From NCBI RefSeq assembly GCF_006716355.1, contig NZ_VFOW01000001.1, positions 4,526,001 through 4,590,000 of the forward strand: a stretch of DNA of 64,000 nucleotides. Reading direction: 5' to 3'. Both the position numbers and the translations under genes were made by a program. Source of the stretch: Stackebrandtia endophytica (GTDB taxonomy: Bacteria > Actinomycetota > Actinomycetes > Mycobacteriales > Micromonosporaceae). Below the pieces are notes generated by a model, which was not told the DNA's origin, made no database searches, and worked only from the letters and a program-made list of their open reading frames with translations. This document shows, piece by piece, positions 17,077 through 26,114 of this stretch (the stretch's first letter is position 1; each line of letters starts with the position of its first letter).

Positions 17077-17568
17077 GTGAGCCAGGACCCGTACGGTAAC
17101 CAGCAGCCCTGGGACCCCACCGGACAGCAGCCCTACAACGTCGACCCCGCCGGGCAGTACGGCCCTCCGGTGATCCCGAACCAACCCGGGTACCCACCGC
17201 CGGCCGATGGTGGCTATTACCAGCAGAATCCCGGCTACCAGGATCCGTACCAATACGCCACGCCCAACTACGGGGTGCAGCACGTCGCGGCGGGTCCACA
17301 GAACGGGCTGGGGGTCGCCGCCCTCGTCCTGGGCATCATCGCGGTGGTGCTCAGTCCCTGTTGCTACATGGCATTCACCGGACCGACCGGCATTCTGGCG
17401 GTCGTGTTCGGTTCGATCGGCGTGCAGAAGGCCAATCGGGGCGAGGCCACCAACCGGGGAGTTGCGATGGCCGGACTGATCTGCGGCATCGTCGGGTTGG
17501 CGCTCGGCCTCCTCATGGTGCTGTCGATATTCGTGTGGGGAATCTGGGACGCACGACTGTCGCTGTGA
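17077..17568 (+). CDS. Proline/glutamine-rich DUF4190 membrane protein
   Basis: 163 aa. An N-terminal disordered region rich in Pro, Gln, Gly and Tyr (about residues 1-70) precedes a DUF4190 domain made of two transmembrane helices: GLGVAALVLGIIAVVLSPCC and a segment ending GLICGIVGLALGLLMVLSIF. The function is unknown. The start is GTG 17077; TAACAT (17063-17068) lies 8 nt upstream and no SD is apparent, so it may be leaderless. It diverges from the P-type ATPase gene. Confidence 0.8.
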   Translation: MSQDPYGNQQPWDPTGQQPYNVDPAGQYGPPVIPNQPGYPPPADGGYYQQNPGYQDPYQYATPNYGVQHVAAGPQNGLGVAALVLGIIAVVLSPCCYMAFTGPTGILAVVFGSIGVQKANRGEATNRGVAMAGLICGIVGLALGLLMVLSIFVWGIWDARLSL

Positions 17569-17627
17569 CCGCGCGTGCCGTTACCCAGTCGACGACGGCG
17601 GGGTCGGCTCATTAAGATCTGCAGGTT

Positions 17628-19034
17628 ATGGCAAAAGTGCTGACACCTCAGAACGAGGATTTCCCCCGCTGGTACCAAGACGTCGTGACCAAGGCCGAGA
17701 TGGCCGAGAACGGCCCGGTCAAGGGACAGCAGGTCATCCGACCGACGGGGTACGCACTGTGGGAGCGCATGGTCTCCGGAATGGACGACCGCATCAAGGC
17801 CACCGGTACCGAGAACGCCTCCTTCCCCCTGTTGATCCCGCACAGTTACCTCCAGAAGGAGGCCAACCACGTCGAGGGATTCGCACCGGAGTTCTGGACG
17901 GTCACCCAGGCCGGTGGTAAGGAGCTTGAGGAACCGGTCGTGGTGCGTCCCACCTCCGAGACCGTCATCGGCGAGTACATGGCCAAGTGGGTCCAGTCCT
18001 ACCGTGATCTGCCGCTGCTGCTCAATCAGTGGGCCAACGTCATGCGGTACGAAATGCGCACCCGGCTGTTCCTGCGGACCTCGGAGTTCCTGTGGCAGGA
18101 GGGGCACACCGCCCACGCGACCTACGAGGACGCGCACGAGTTCACGCTGCGCATCCTGCACGAGGTCTACGCCGACTTCATGGAGCGCGACCTGGCCATG
18201 CCGGTGTTGCGTGGCCTCAAGACCGTCGAGGAGCGGTTCGCCGGCGCGTTGAACACGTTCACGTGCGAGGCGATGATGCGCGACGGCAAGTCCCTCCAGA
18301 TGGGGACCTCGCACGAGCTCGGACAGAACTTCTCGAAGGCGTTCGACATGCAGTACCTGGGCTCGGACGGGCAGCAGCACCTCTGCTGGACCACGTCGTG
18401 GGGCACCTCGACCCGGATGGTCGGTGGCCTCATCATGGCGCACGGCGACGACAAGGGGTTGCGGGTTCCGCCGCGGCTGGCGCCGGTCCAGGCCTACGTC
18501 ATGTCGGTCAAGGATGGCGAAGGCGTCAGTGAAGCGGCTCGCGCGCTGCACGACGAACTGATCGGCAGCGGTGTGCGGTCTCGTCTCAACGACCGCACCG
18601 ACGTCGCCTTCGGTCGCCGTGCGGTCGATGCCGAGCTCAAGGGGTACCCGGTTCGCATCGAGGTCGGTCCCCGTGACCTGGCCGAGGGCAAGGCCGTCGT
18701 GGTTCGACGCGTCGAGGGAACCAAGACCCCGGTTGCTCTGGAATCGGTCGTCAAGGTTGTCACCGAGGCGCTGGAAGCCGACCAGCAGGCGATGTTCGAC
18801 GAGGCGCTGCGCTTCCGCGCGGACCGCACCGTCGCGGTGAAGACCGTCGACGAGGCGATCGAGGCGGCGGCCACCGGTTTCGCTCAACTGCCCTGGGACG
18901 TCTGTGGCGTCGAGGGTGAGGCCAAGGCAGCCGCAAAGGGTGTGACCGTCCGCTGCCTGCAGCGTGCCGACGGTTCGGTGCCCGACACCGACCAGGAGCC
19001 CGACATGGTCGCCACCCTGGCCCGCGCCTACTGA
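17628..19034 (+). CDS. proS: Prolyl-tRNA synthetase (short, eukaryote/archaeal-type)
   Basis: 468 aa class II synthetase charging tRNA-Pro. It starts MAKVLTPQNEDFPRWYQDVV. Motif 1 is around GYALWERMV, motif 2 is around FLRTSEFLWQEGHTAHAT, and motif 3 is around WTTSWGTSTRMVGGLI. The editing insertion of long bacterial ProS is absent, and the C-terminus ends in aromatic Tyr, as in the archaeal/eukaryal subgroup. TTAAGAT (17612-17618) just upstream of ATG 17628 is a plausible -10. A strong stem-loop follows the stop. Confidence 0.95.
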   Translation: MAKVLTPQNEDFPRWYQDVVTKAEMAENGPVKGQQVIRPTGYALWERMVSGMDDRIKATGTENASFPLLIPHSYLQKEANHVEGFAPEFWTVTQAGGKELEEPVVVRPTSETVIGEYMAKWVQSYRDLPLLLNQWANVMRYEMRTRLFLRTSEFLWQEGHTAHATYEDAHEFTLRILHEVYADFMERDLAMPVLRGLKTVEERFAGALNTFTCEAMMRDGKSLQMGTSHELGQNFSKAFDMQYLGSDGQQHLCWTTSWGTSTRMVGGLIMAHGDDKGLRVPPRLAPVQAYVMSVKDGEGVSEAARALHDELIGSGVRSRLNDRTDVAFGRRAVDAELKGYPVRIEVGPRDLAEGKAVVVRRVEGTKTPVALESVVKVVTEALEADQQAMFDEALRFRADRTVAVKTVDEAIEAAATGFAQLPWDVCGVEGEAKAAAKGVTVRCLQRADGSVPDTDQEPDMVATLARAY

Positions 19035-19054
19035 TCGGCAACGACCATCACACG

Positions 19055-19094
19055 CCGACGGACGGCACCAGTGCGACCCGGTGCCGACCGTCGG
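19055..19094 (+). terminator. Terminator hairpin after proS
   Basis: CCGACGG-A-CGGCACC (19055-19069) pairs with GGTGCCG-A-CCGTCGG (19080-19094), with one A/A mismatch. It lies 20 nt after the proS stop. Confidence 0.75.
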
Positions 19095-19243
19095 TTAGGA
19101 TGGTTCGCTGGTAACACCTTTGTGTGTGCGCCGCCCTCTCAACGACGCGGCACGAGGTCGTCCTTCGCATAACCGATACGCCATAACCCCACGTGGCGAG
19201 TGCGGTATGCCTCATGCACAGAATCAACAGGAGCCGTAACAAA

Positions 19244-19729
19244 GTGGCAGTAAAGATCCGTCTTCTGCGGATGGGAAAGATCCGGCACCCGCAGTACCGC
19301 ATCGTCGTCGCCGACTCCCGCACCAAGCGGGATGGTCGCGCGATCGAGTTCGTGGGGTTGTACCACCCCAAGGAGGAGCCCTCGCGCATCGAGGTCAAGT
19401 CCGACCGGGTGCAGTACTGGTTGAGCGTGGGCGCGCAGCCGTCCGAGCCGGTCAGGGCGATCCTCTCCAAGACCGGTGACTGGCAGAAGTTCAAGGGTGA
19501 GCCTGCGCCCGAGCCGCTGAAGGTCGCCGCACCGAAGCCCGACAAGGGCGCGGTGTACGAGGCCGAGGCCAAGGCCGCCGGCGTCGACGGTGAGGACAAG
19601 GCCGCCGAGACCCCGAAGAAGAAGGCCGGCACCAAGAAGTCCGAGACCAAGGACACCAAGAAGTCCGAGACCAAGGCTGAAAAGGCCGACGAGAGCGCCT
19701 CCAAGACCGAGTCATCCGAGGAGTCCTGA
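19244..19729 (+). CDS. rpsP: 30S ribosomal protein bS16 with Lys/Ala-rich tail
   Basis: 161 aa. The bS16 domain ([25 protein letters not shown] and [12 protein letters not shown]) fills about residues 1-85. It is followed by a roughly 75-residue extension of Lys, Ala, Glu and Ser ([20 protein letters not shown]), longer than the usual 80-100-residue protein but typical of actinobacteria. The start is GTG 19244 with AGGAG (19229-19233) 10 nt upstream. It heads rpsP-khpA-rimM, with gaps of 1 and 0 nt. Confidence 0.95.
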   Translation: MAVKIRLLRMGKIRHPQYRIVVADSRTKRDGRAIEFVGLYHPKEEPSRIEVKSDRVQYWLSVGAQPSEPVRAILSKTGDWQKFKGEPAPEPLKVAAPKPDKGAVYEAEAKAAGVDGEDKAAETPKKKAGTKKSETKDTKKSETKAEKADESASKTESSEES

Positions 19730-19730
19730 C

Positions 19731-19958
19731 GTGTTGCGGCCCGCGCTTGAACATCTCGTCAAAGGCATCGTGACCCACCCCGACGATGTGCGTGTCCGTA
19801 TGCTGAACGAACGTCGTGGTAAGCGACTGGAAGTTCGGGTCCACCCAGAAGATCTCGGTACGGTCATCGGCCGCGGCGGGCGCACCGTGAAGGCGTTGCG
19901 TCAGGTCGTCGGCTCCATCGGTGGCCGAGGCATTCGCGTCGAAGTACTCGATAGCTGA
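19731..19958 (+). CDS. khpA: KH-domain RNA-binding protein KhpA
   Basis: 75 aa consisting of one KH domain. The GRGGRTVKALRQVV loop carries the GxxG motif, followed by RVEVLDS. KhpA binds RNA and, in other bacteria, pairs with KhpB to influence cell elongation and small-RNA function. The GTG at 19731 lies 1 nt after the rpsP stop, and the stop directly abuts the rimM ATG, so translation is probably coupled. Confidence 0.92.
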   Translation: MLRPALEHLVKGIVTHPDDVRVRMLNERRGKRLEVRVHPEDLGTVIGRGGRTVKALRQVVGSIGGRGIRVEVLDS

Positions 19959-20468
19959 ATGTTGCTGGTCGTCGGCCGGATCATCCGGCCCCACGGTGTG
20001 CGCGGGGATCTGATCTGCGAGGTCAGAACCGATGAACCAGATGAACGTTTCGTGGCCGGGTCGGTGTTCGTCACCGACCCGGTTGAAAACGGACCGATCA
20101 AACTGGAGTACGCCCGGTGGTATCAGGGGCGCCTGCTCATCACCGTGGAGGGCGTATCCGATCGAAACACCGCGGAGGAACTGCGCGGCGTGCTGTTGTG
20201 CGTCGACAGCGGTGACATCACCGCCCCCGAGGATCCCGAGGAATTCCGGGACCACGACCTGGTCGGCCTGCGCGTCGAGGACCCCGATCAGACCGTCATC
20301 GGGACGGTGACGCGTATCGAGCACGGCCCGGCGCACGACATGCTCATAGTGCGTCGCGACGGGAACAAGCCGGCGCTCATCCCGTTCATCCACGCGATGG
20401 TTCCGACCGTGGACATCCCCGGCGGCCGCATCGTGGTGACCCTCCCCGATGGACTGTTGGACCTGTAG
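19959..20468 (+). CDS. rimM: Ribosome maturation factor RimM
   Basis: 169 aa. The N-terminal domain has VGRIIRPHGVRGDLICEVRTDEPDERF and the PRC-barrel has DLVGLRVEDPD...IGTVTRIEHGPAHDMLIV, ending IPFIHAMVPTVDIPGGRIVVTLPDGLLDL (cited by its PF.H..VP.VD core). RimM binds uS19 and helps 30S head maturation. The ATG touches the khpA stop codon with no gap. Confidence 0.95.
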   Translation: MLLVVGRIIRPHGVRGDLICEVRTDEPDERFVAGSVFVTDPVENGPIKLEYARWYQGRLLITVEGVSDRNTAEELRGVLLCVDSGDITAPEDPEEFRDHDLVGLRVEDPDQTVIGTVTRIEHGPAHDMLIVRRDGNKPALIPFIHAMVPTVDIPGGRIVVTLPDGLLDL

Positions 20469-20579
20469 GTCGAAGGGTCGACCGGGGTCGGTCGCAACGG
20501 TCTCCGCGTCCCCGTCGGCGGTCGCCGTCGCAGCTCGTCCCCACCCGCCTACCGCAACGACTGGACCGGTTTCCCATCC

Positions 20580-21350
20580 ATGCGCATAGATGTCGTCACC
20601 GTCTTCCCCGAATACCTCGCCCCGTTGAACCTGTCGCTCATCGGCCGGGCCGCCGATCGCGGCCTGATCGACCTCGCGGTTCACGACCTGCGGACCTGGA
20701 CTCACGATGTCCACCGCACCGTGGACGACAGCCCCGCCGGTGGCGGCGCGGGAATGATCATGCGTCCGGAACCGTGGGGGGAGGCGTTCGACGCCCTCGT
20801 CGAGCCCGCCACCCCACCTCACCTGTTGGTTCCCAGTCCGGCGGGCGTCCGATTCGACCAGTCGATGGCGCGTGACCTCGCGACTCAGCGACATCTGATG
20901 TTCGCGTGCGGTCGCTACGAAGGCATCGACCAACGTGTGCTCGACGAGGCCCGACAGACCATGACGGTCACCGAGGTCTCCCTGGGTGACTATGTGCTGT
21001 TCGGGGGCGAGGTAGCGGTTTTGGCCATCGTCGAGGCGGTGACCCGGTTGATCCCGGGTGTGCTCGGTAACGCCGAATCGTTGGCCGAGGAATCACATAA
21101 CGACGGGCTGCTCGAAGCACCCGGCTACACCAAACCCGCCGTATGGCGGGACCGACCGGTACCCGATGTACTGCTGTCGGGACATCACGCCAAGATCGCC
21201 AGGTGGCGGCGTGACCAGGCGCTGTTGCGAACCGCACAATTTCGACCCGATATGCTGGCCGGGCTGCCGGACGAGGCGTTGAGCAAGGCCGACCGGGCCG
21301 TGCTCGAGGGGGCCGGGTTCGTGGTACCGCACGGCGATGTGGCAGAGTAG
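20580..21350 (+). CDS. trmD: tRNA (guanine37-N1)-methyltransferase TrmD
   Basis: 256 aa SPOUT methyltransferase that makes m1G37 and prevents frameshifting. [22 protein letters not shown] opens the protein. [23 protein letters not shown] and [15 protein letters not shown] form the trefoil-knot AdoMet site. The C-terminal domain has [18 protein letters not shown]. The start is ATG 20580, 111 nt after rimM, with no clear SD. Confidence 0.95.
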   Translation: MRIDVVTVFPEYLAPLNLSLIGRAADRGLIDLAVHDLRTWTHDVHRTVDDSPAGGGAGMIMRPEPWGEAFDALVEPATPPHLLVPSPAGVRFDQSMARDLATQRHLMFACGRYEGIDQRVLDEARQTMTVTEVSLGDYVLFGGEVAVLAIVEAVTRLIPGVLGNAESLAEESHNDGLLEAPGYTKPAVWRDRPVPDVLLSGHHAKIARWRRDQALLRTAQFRPDMLAGLPDEALSKADRAVLEGAGFVVPHGDVAE

Positions 21351-21452
21351 TGAGGTTGCCGCGCGCGGTACGCCTAATGCTGCCTGGCGCCAAATCAATG
21401 AAGTCTGCGTACCACAGTGGTGCGCGCTGTGAAGTTGCGAGGAATTACCGCC

Positions 21453-21797
21453 ATGAACACGCTGGACGCTTTGGACTCCGTATCTGTACGGGCGGACATT
21501 CCGGACTTCCGGGCCGGTGACACCGTGAAGATCAACGTCCGGGTTGTCGAGGGCAGCCGGTCCCGTATCCAGGTCTTCCAGGGCGTGGTCATCCGCCGTC
21601 AGGGTTCCGGCCTGCGCGAGACCTTCACCGTCCGCAAGATGAGCTCGGGAATCGGCATCGAGCGCACCTTCCCGATCAACAGCCCCGTCATCGACAAGAT
21701 CGAGGTCGTCACCCGTGGTGACGTCCGCCGCGCCAAGCTGTACTACCTGCGCGAGCTGCGCGGTAAGGCCGCCAAGATCAAGGAACTGCGCGACTAG
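21453..21797 (+). CDS. rplS: 50S ribosomal protein bL19
   Basis: 114 aa. [54 protein letters not shown] and [11 protein letters not shown] are diagnostic of bL19, which sits at the 30S-50S interface. An upstream in-frame GTG at 21417 exists, but ATG 21453 has GAGGA (21438-21442) at 10 nt and matches the usual N-terminus. A long hairpin ends the unit. Confidence 0.95.
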   Translation: MNTLDALDSVSVRADIPDFRAGDTVKINVRVVEGSRSRIQVFQGVVIRRQGSGLRETFTVRKMSSGIGIERTFPINSPVIDKIEVVTRGDVRRAKLYYLRELRGKAAKIKELRD

Positions 21798-21855
21798 TCG
21801 AGCGCCGCTCGCGTCATGCGAGATCGGTCGTGGACGTCGCTCCAGGTCATAGGGT

Positions 21856-21894
21856 CGAGGACCACCGAACCCAGATGAGGGTCGGTGGTCCTCG
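21856..21894 (+). terminator. Terminator hairpin after rplS
   Basis: A 12-bp perfect outer stem (21856-21867 with 21883-21894) continues inward as ACCC/GGGT around an AGATGA loop, with one bulged A. Confidence 0.75.
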
Positions 21895-22090
21895 CTGTGT
21901 TGTCGGTCGGGTCGGTGAACGAGGGTTCCGTCGTTCACCGATTCCGATTCGCGCTCGGCGATACTCGAAAGTACCGCATAACGGTTGATTTCGGCTGTCA
22001 TTGCGCCTCAATGAGCCGGTGCTTGGACCCGGTCGCCAAAGGTGCCGACGGCTGCCCGTTGCTCTGGCCGCCAGCCGATACCCTGACCGC

Positions 22091-23104
22091 ATGGACCGCC
22101 CCCGACGCCGTGACACCGGCCCGCCACGAAAGGTGGAGCCCGGCCGACGATCGCGGTTGCGTCGTGTGAGGTCCCACCGACGTCGGCATCTACCCCTGAT
22201 CGTCGAACTGCCGTTGCTGCTGCTCGTCGCGTTCTGTGCGGCGGTGTTGTTGCGCAGTTTCGCGATCCAATCGTTCGACATTCCGTCGGGTTCGATGGAG
22301 AAGACCCTTCAAGTCGGCGATCGGGTGCTGGTCAACAAAGTGGTCTACGCCCTGCGGGAGCCACAGCGGGGCGAGGTCGTGGTGTTCAAGGGCACCGACC
22401 GGTGGGCCTCCGAGGTGCAGATGCCGACGGAGACCACCCTGTTGGGCGATATCGGTCGAGTGCTGGGCGACCTCGTCGGCATCGCCGCACCCAACGAGAA
22501 GGACCTGGTCAAGCGGATCATCGGCATCCCCGGCGACACGGTGCTGTGCTGCGACGACGACGGCCGCGTGGTGATCAACGGTGCGTCGCTGGACGAGTCG
22601 GCCTACCTGTACGACGACGCGAGCCTCGACGAGGATCCGGCGGCCAACAACTGCCTTGCCCGCCGATTCGGTCCGGTGCACGTCCCGCAGGGGCACGTCT
22701 TCGTCATGGGAGACCATCGTGGTGACTCCAAGGACTCCCGATGTCAGGGATTCGTGCCGATCGAGAACTTCATCGGGCGGGCGGTCAACGTGGTGTGGCC
22801 GCAGGATCATTGGAGTGCGCTGGAGATCCCGCCCGAGTTCGCGGCCATCCCACCGCCCGGCGAAGCCACCGAACCCGAGGTCGACTCCGACCGGGCCGGT
22901 GAGTTCGGCATGGTGCTGCCGGTGTTGTTGCCCTGGTGGCAGGCAGCGCGGCGGGTGCAAATACGTAGAGACGTCTATTGCTCACGTTATGTCGTCATAG
23001 ACTCCGGTGGTGATCGACGACGAGGCCACCTCTTCGGGCGACTCGGTCCCCGACGACCCAGACGGCGGCGAGCCCGCCGAGCGCGATCCGCGAAAGCCCC
23101 GTAA
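22091..23104 (+). CDS. lepB: Type I signal peptidase, first of three; unusual basic C-terminal tail
   Basis: 337 aa. One N-terminal transmembrane helix (LIVELPLLLLVAFCAAVLL) is followed by IPSGSMEKTLQVGDRVLVNK (catalytic Ser68), DLVKRIIGIPGDTV (general base Lys141) and FVMGDHRGDSKDSR. Two paired cysteines (CC, about residue 155) lie in the periplasmic-side domain. A second hydrophobic stretch, FGMVLPVLLPWW, occurs near residue 280. The last ~33 codons are Arg-rich and overlap the second signal peptidase gene in another frame, so the tail may be a frameshift product. TACCCT lies exactly 6 nt before ATG 22091. Confidence 0.9.
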   Translation: MDRPRRRDTGPPRKVEPGRRSRLRRVRSHRRRHLPLIVELPLLLLVAFCAAVLLRSFAIQSFDIPSGSMEKTLQVGDRVLVNKVVYALREPQRGEVVVFKGTDRWASEVQMPTETTLLGDIGRVLGDLVGIAAPNEKDLVKRIIGIPGDTVLCCDDDGRVVINGASLDESAYLYDDASLDEDPAANNCLARRFGPVHVPQGHVFVMGDHRGDSKDSRCQGFVPIENFIGRAVNVVWPQDHWSALEIPPEFAAIPPPGEATEPEVDSDRAGEFGMVLPVLLPWWQAARRVQIRRDVYCSRYVVIDSGGDRRRGHLFGRLGPRRPRRRRARRARSAKAP

Positions 23105-23753
23105 CCGGCGGCCGCTGTGGAAGGAGCTGCCGATTCTGCTGGCGATCTCGATCGTCATCGCCCTGATCGTGCGCAGCTTCATCCTGCAGTCGTTCTGGAT
23201 TCCGTCGGGTTCGATGGAGAACACCCTGCAGCGAGGTGACCGGGTGCTGGTCAACAAGCTGGTGTATCGGTTCACCGAGCCGGCGCGCGGTGAGGTGATC
23301 GTGTTCAAGGCTCCCATGGAGTGGCGCAGCAATCCCGAAGACGAGGACTTCATCAAACGGGTCATCGCGGTGGGCGGTGACACGGTCTCCTACAGTGCGG
23401 AGGAGGAGGCCATCTCGGTGAACGGACAGCCACTCGAAGAAACCTCCTATGTGTATACGAATCCCGACACCGGTGTCACCGACCTGCCCAGCCGGGACAA
23501 CTTCGAGTTCACGGTCACGGTGCCGGACGACCGATTGTGGGTCATGGGGGACCATCGGTCGGCTTCGGGCGATTCACGGGAGAACTACCTGCGCAACGGC
23601 CATGACGTGGCCGGCGCGACCATCCCGGTCGACGCCGTCGTGGGGCACGCCATCATGATCGTGTGGCCGTTGGATCGGGTCACCTGGCTGTCGACGCCTG
23701 AGACCTTCGACGACGTCCCGGATCCCTCGGGTACCAAGGCCACGGTCAAGTAG
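23010..23753 (+). CDS. lepB: Type I signal peptidase, second of three
   Basis: 247 aa counting from GTG 23010 (the adjacent GTG 23007 is the alternative). An acidic cytoplasmic N-terminus and one transmembrane helix (ELPILLAISIVIALIVRSFIL) precede IPSGSMENTL (Ser68), FIKRVIAVGGDTV (Lys116) and WVMGDHRSASGDSR. It removes signal peptides from Sec/Tat exports. TAGACT (22998-23003) stands exactly 6 nt before GTG 23010, favouring a leaderless start there. The first ~95 nt are shared with the 3' end of the upstream lepB in another frame. Confidence 0.93.
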   Translation: MIDDEATSSGDSVPDDPDGGEPAERDPRKPRNRRPLWKELPILLAISIVIALIVRSFILQSFWIPSGSMENTLQRGDRVLVNKLVYRFTEPARGEVIVFKAPMEWRSNPEDEDFIKRVIAVGGDTVSYSAEEEAISVNGQPLEETSYVYTNPDTGVTDLPSRDNFEFTVTVPDDRLWVMGDHRSASGDSRENYLRNGHDVAGATIPVDAVVGHAIMIVWPLDRVTWLSTPETFDDVPDPSGTKATVK

Positions 23754-23812
23754 CCGCGCGACCCGGCAACCTGCGACACCGAAGGTGACGCTTCTACACG
23801 TAAGCTCCTACT

Positions 23813-24517
23813 GTGATCGATGACGATGCCAAAGCTGCGGCCCCAGGTGACGAGCCCGAATCGCCTGAGGACACCAAGCAGGACAAAAAGAAGGGCTCGT
23901 TCTGGCGAGAACTGCCGATTCTGCTGGTCATCGCGGTTGTGGTGGCCCTGGTCGTACGCAGTTTCGTGCTGCAGTCGTTCTGGATTCCGTCCGGTTCGAT
24001 GGAGAACACCCTGCAGCTCGACGACTACGTGTTGGCCAACAAGCTGGAATATCAGTTCAGCGAGCCCGAACGTGGCGAGGTCGTGGTGTTCCAGGCGCCG
24101 ATGGAGTGGCGCAGCAACCCCGCCGAAGAGGACTTCATCAAGCGGATCATCGCCGTTGGCGGGGACACCGTTTCCTACAGCGCCGCCGACCGGCACATTT
24201 CGGTCAACGGTTATGAGCTCGATGAATCCGCCTACCTGTACACCGATCCGTACACCGGGATCCAGCAGTCGCCCAGCAAGGACGACGAGGAGTTCAGTGT
24301 CGTGGTGCCCGAAGGCCGCCTGTGGGTCATGGGAGACCACCGATGGGCCTCCGGGGACTCCCGTGAGCGGTACATCCGCTCCGGTGGCGACGTGATGGCC
24401 GCGACCATCCCGGTCGATGCGGTGGTGGGTCGCGCGTTCGTGCTGATCTGGCCGGTGACCAGGTGGGACTGGCTGAGCATCCCCGACACCTTCAACGGTG
24501 TTCCCGACCCCAAGTAG
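23813..24517 (+). CDS. lepB: Type I signal peptidase, third of three
   Basis: 234 aa, close to the second copy throughout: a helix ELPILLVIAVVVALVVRSFVL, then IPSGSMENTL (Ser62), FIKRIIAVGGDTV (Lys110) and WVMGDHRWASGDSR. TAAGCT (23801-23806) lies exactly 6 nt before GTG 23813. Copies two and three are probably a recent tandem duplication, because they share the EDFIKR-AVGGDTVSYSA block, while copy one is more distant. Confidence 0.94.
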   Translation: MIDDDAKAAAPGDEPESPEDTKQDKKKGSFWRELPILLVIAVVVALVVRSFVLQSFWIPSGSMENTLQLDDYVLANKLEYQFSEPERGEVVVFQAPMEWRSNPAEEDFIKRIIAVGGDTVSYSAADRHISVNGYELDESAYLYTDPYTGIQQSPSKDDEEFSVVVPEGRLWVMGDHRWASGDSRERYIRSGGDVMAATIPVDAVVGRAFVLIWPVTRWDWLSIPDTFNGVPDPK

Positions 24518-24525
24518 GCTGCCCG

Positions 24526-24990
24526 GTGGTGGACATACCGATCCGTGACCGGCGTGCCGCCCGGGTATTGCTGATGGACGGGCGGGACCAGGTCCTGCTG
24601 TTTCGCGGCTGTGACCCCCGACACCCCGAGGGCAAGTATTGGTTCACCGTCGGCGGGGGAGTCGAGGACGACGAGAGCGACCGGGAGGCGGCGTGCCGGG
24701 AGCTCCGAGAGGAGACCGGAATCCATTGCGAGCCCGATGAACTCGTCGGCCCCTTCCACGAGGACACCGCGGAGTTCGAGTTCGACGGCCGTCGATACCG
24801 GCAACGCCAGGTCTTCTTCGGGCTGTGCATATCCGATCCCGTGGTGGATCTCGGTGGTTTCGAGGAGACCGAGGCCGCCTCGATGGATCGGTACGCTTGG
24901 TGGAGCAGCTCCCGATTGCGCAGCACGAATGAAACGTTCCACCCGGCCAACCTGCCCAATTTGATGGACAGCATGCGATGTCGTTCTTGA
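24526..24990 (+). CDS. NUDIX hydrolase
   Basis: About 154 aa. The Nudix box is complete: GGGVEDDESDREAACRELREETGI carries the pattern Gx5Ex7REUxEExGI. The residues before it (IPIRDRRAARVLLMDGRDQVLLFRG) form the usual N-terminal strands. Members hydrolyse nucleoside diphosphate-X compounds; the substrate is unknown. The start is GTG 24526 or GTG 24529, only 8-11 nt after the lepB stop. The 3' end overlaps rnhB by 13 nt, indicating co-translation. Confidence 0.92.
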   Translation: MVDIPIRDRRAARVLLMDGRDQVLLFRGCDPRHPEGKYWFTVGGGVEDDESDREAACRELREETGIHCEPDELVGPFHEDTAEFEFDGRRYRQRQVFFGLCISDPVVDLGGFEETEAASMDRYAWWSSSRLRSTNETFHPANLPNLMDSMRCRS

Positions 24991-25655
24991 CCCCCTCTCG
25001 TGCGCGTATGAAGCGCGACCCCGACATGTACACCCTGGAAGACGTTCTGCGTCGGCACGGTTTCCACCACGTCGCCGGTGCCGACGAGGCCGGGCGCGGC
25101 GCATGCGCCGGCCCCCTGGTGATCGCCGCGGCGATACTGCCCCCGGGAAAGCGTGGTCGGGTTCCCGGCCTCGCCGACTCCAAACTCTTGACCGAGAAGG
25201 CTCGTGACGAGGTGTACGACGAGGTCGTCGACCGCGCGTTGGCCTACTCGATCATCGTCGTTCCGCCCGCGGAGGTTGACGCCAAGGGTTTGACGGTGTG
25301 CAATCTGGGTGGGATGCGTCGTGCGCTGGAACAGCTGCGCCCAGCGGCTCAGTACATGCTCACCGACGGATTCCCGGTACCGGGAACCTCGGTACCGAAC
25401 CTCGGGGTCTGGAAGGGGGATCGAGTCGCAGCCTGTGTGTCGGCGGCCGGGGTGCTCGCCAAGGTCACCAGGGACCGAATCATGATCGATCTACACCGAG
25501 ATCACGGCCAGTACGGCTTTGACGAACACAAGGGCTACTCGACCGAGGCCCACCAGGCCGCTTTGGAGGCGCACGGCCCCAGCGCCGTCCACCGGCGCAG
25601 TTACGCCAACGTCGCAGCGGTCTCCGGCGTGGCCCGCGCCGCCCAGACGGTGTAG
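24978..25655 (+). CDS. rnhB: Ribonuclease HII
   Basis: 225 aa. VAGADEAGRGACAGPLVIAA contains the catalytic D36-E37 of the DEAGRG motif. ADSKLLTEKARDEVYDEV, KGDRVAACVSAAGVLAKVTRD and QYGFDEHKGYSTEAH complete the active site. RNase HII incises at ribonucleotides embedded in DNA. It starts inside the end of the NUDIX gene. The order trmD-rplS-lepB-rnhB-DUF2469 is conserved in actinobacteria. Confidence 0.95.
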   Translation: MSFLTPSRARMKRDPDMYTLEDVLRRHGFHHVAGADEAGRGACAGPLVIAAAILPPGKRGRVPGLADSKLLTEKARDEVYDEVVDRALAYSIIVVPPAEVDAKGLTVCNLGGMRRALEQLRPAAQYMLTDGFPVPGTSVPNLGVWKGDRVAACVSAAGVLAKVTRDRIMIDLHRDHGQYGFDEHKGYSTEAHQAALEAHGPSAVHRRSYANVAAVSGVARAAQTV

Positions 25656-25704
25656 GCAACGCATCATGGGTAACAATTGAGTAAGCGGAGGCGGAGGATG
25701 ACTG

Positions 25705-26028
25705 TTGAGCGCTGAGGATCTCGAAAAGTACGAAACCGAGATGGAGTTGCAGCTCTACCGGGAGTACCGCGACATAGTGCGTCAGTTTTCCTATGTGGTG
25801 GAGACCGAACGTCGGTTTTATCTGACCAACCATGTCGAGATGCACGTGCGGAACACCGACGGGGAGACCTTCTTCGAGGTCGAAATGTCCGACGCGTGGG
25901 TGTGGGACATGTATCGGCCCGCCAGGTTCGTCAAGAACGTCAAGGTCATGACGTTCAAGGACGTGAACGTCGAAGAGTTGGACAAGCCCGACATGGAGTT
26001 GCCCACCGAAGGTGGCTTCGGTACCTGA
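25705..26028 (+). CDS. DUF2469 protein (actinobacterial conserved)
   Basis: 107 aa. The sequence SAEDLEKYETEMELQLYREYRDIV is nearly invariant across actinobacteria; the function is unknown. TTG 25705 is the start that yields this conserved N-terminus. GGAGG (25693-25697) lies 7 nt upstream. A nearby ATG (25698) only opens a five-codon frame ending at 25715. It follows rnhB, as in other actinobacteria, and converges with dprA. Confidence 0.93.
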   Translation: MSAEDLEKYETEMELQLYREYRDIVRQFSYVVETERRFYLTNHVEMHVRNTDGETFFEVEMSDAWVWDMYRPARFVKNVKVMTFKDVNVEELDKPDMELPTEGGFGT

Positions 26029-26114
26029 GCAATCGCCGCCGAGGCCTTCGGCCGGAATCAACGCCACATCGTGGTGGCCCCGACGCTCCCATCTCGGTGA
26101 TGCGGCACGGCTCG

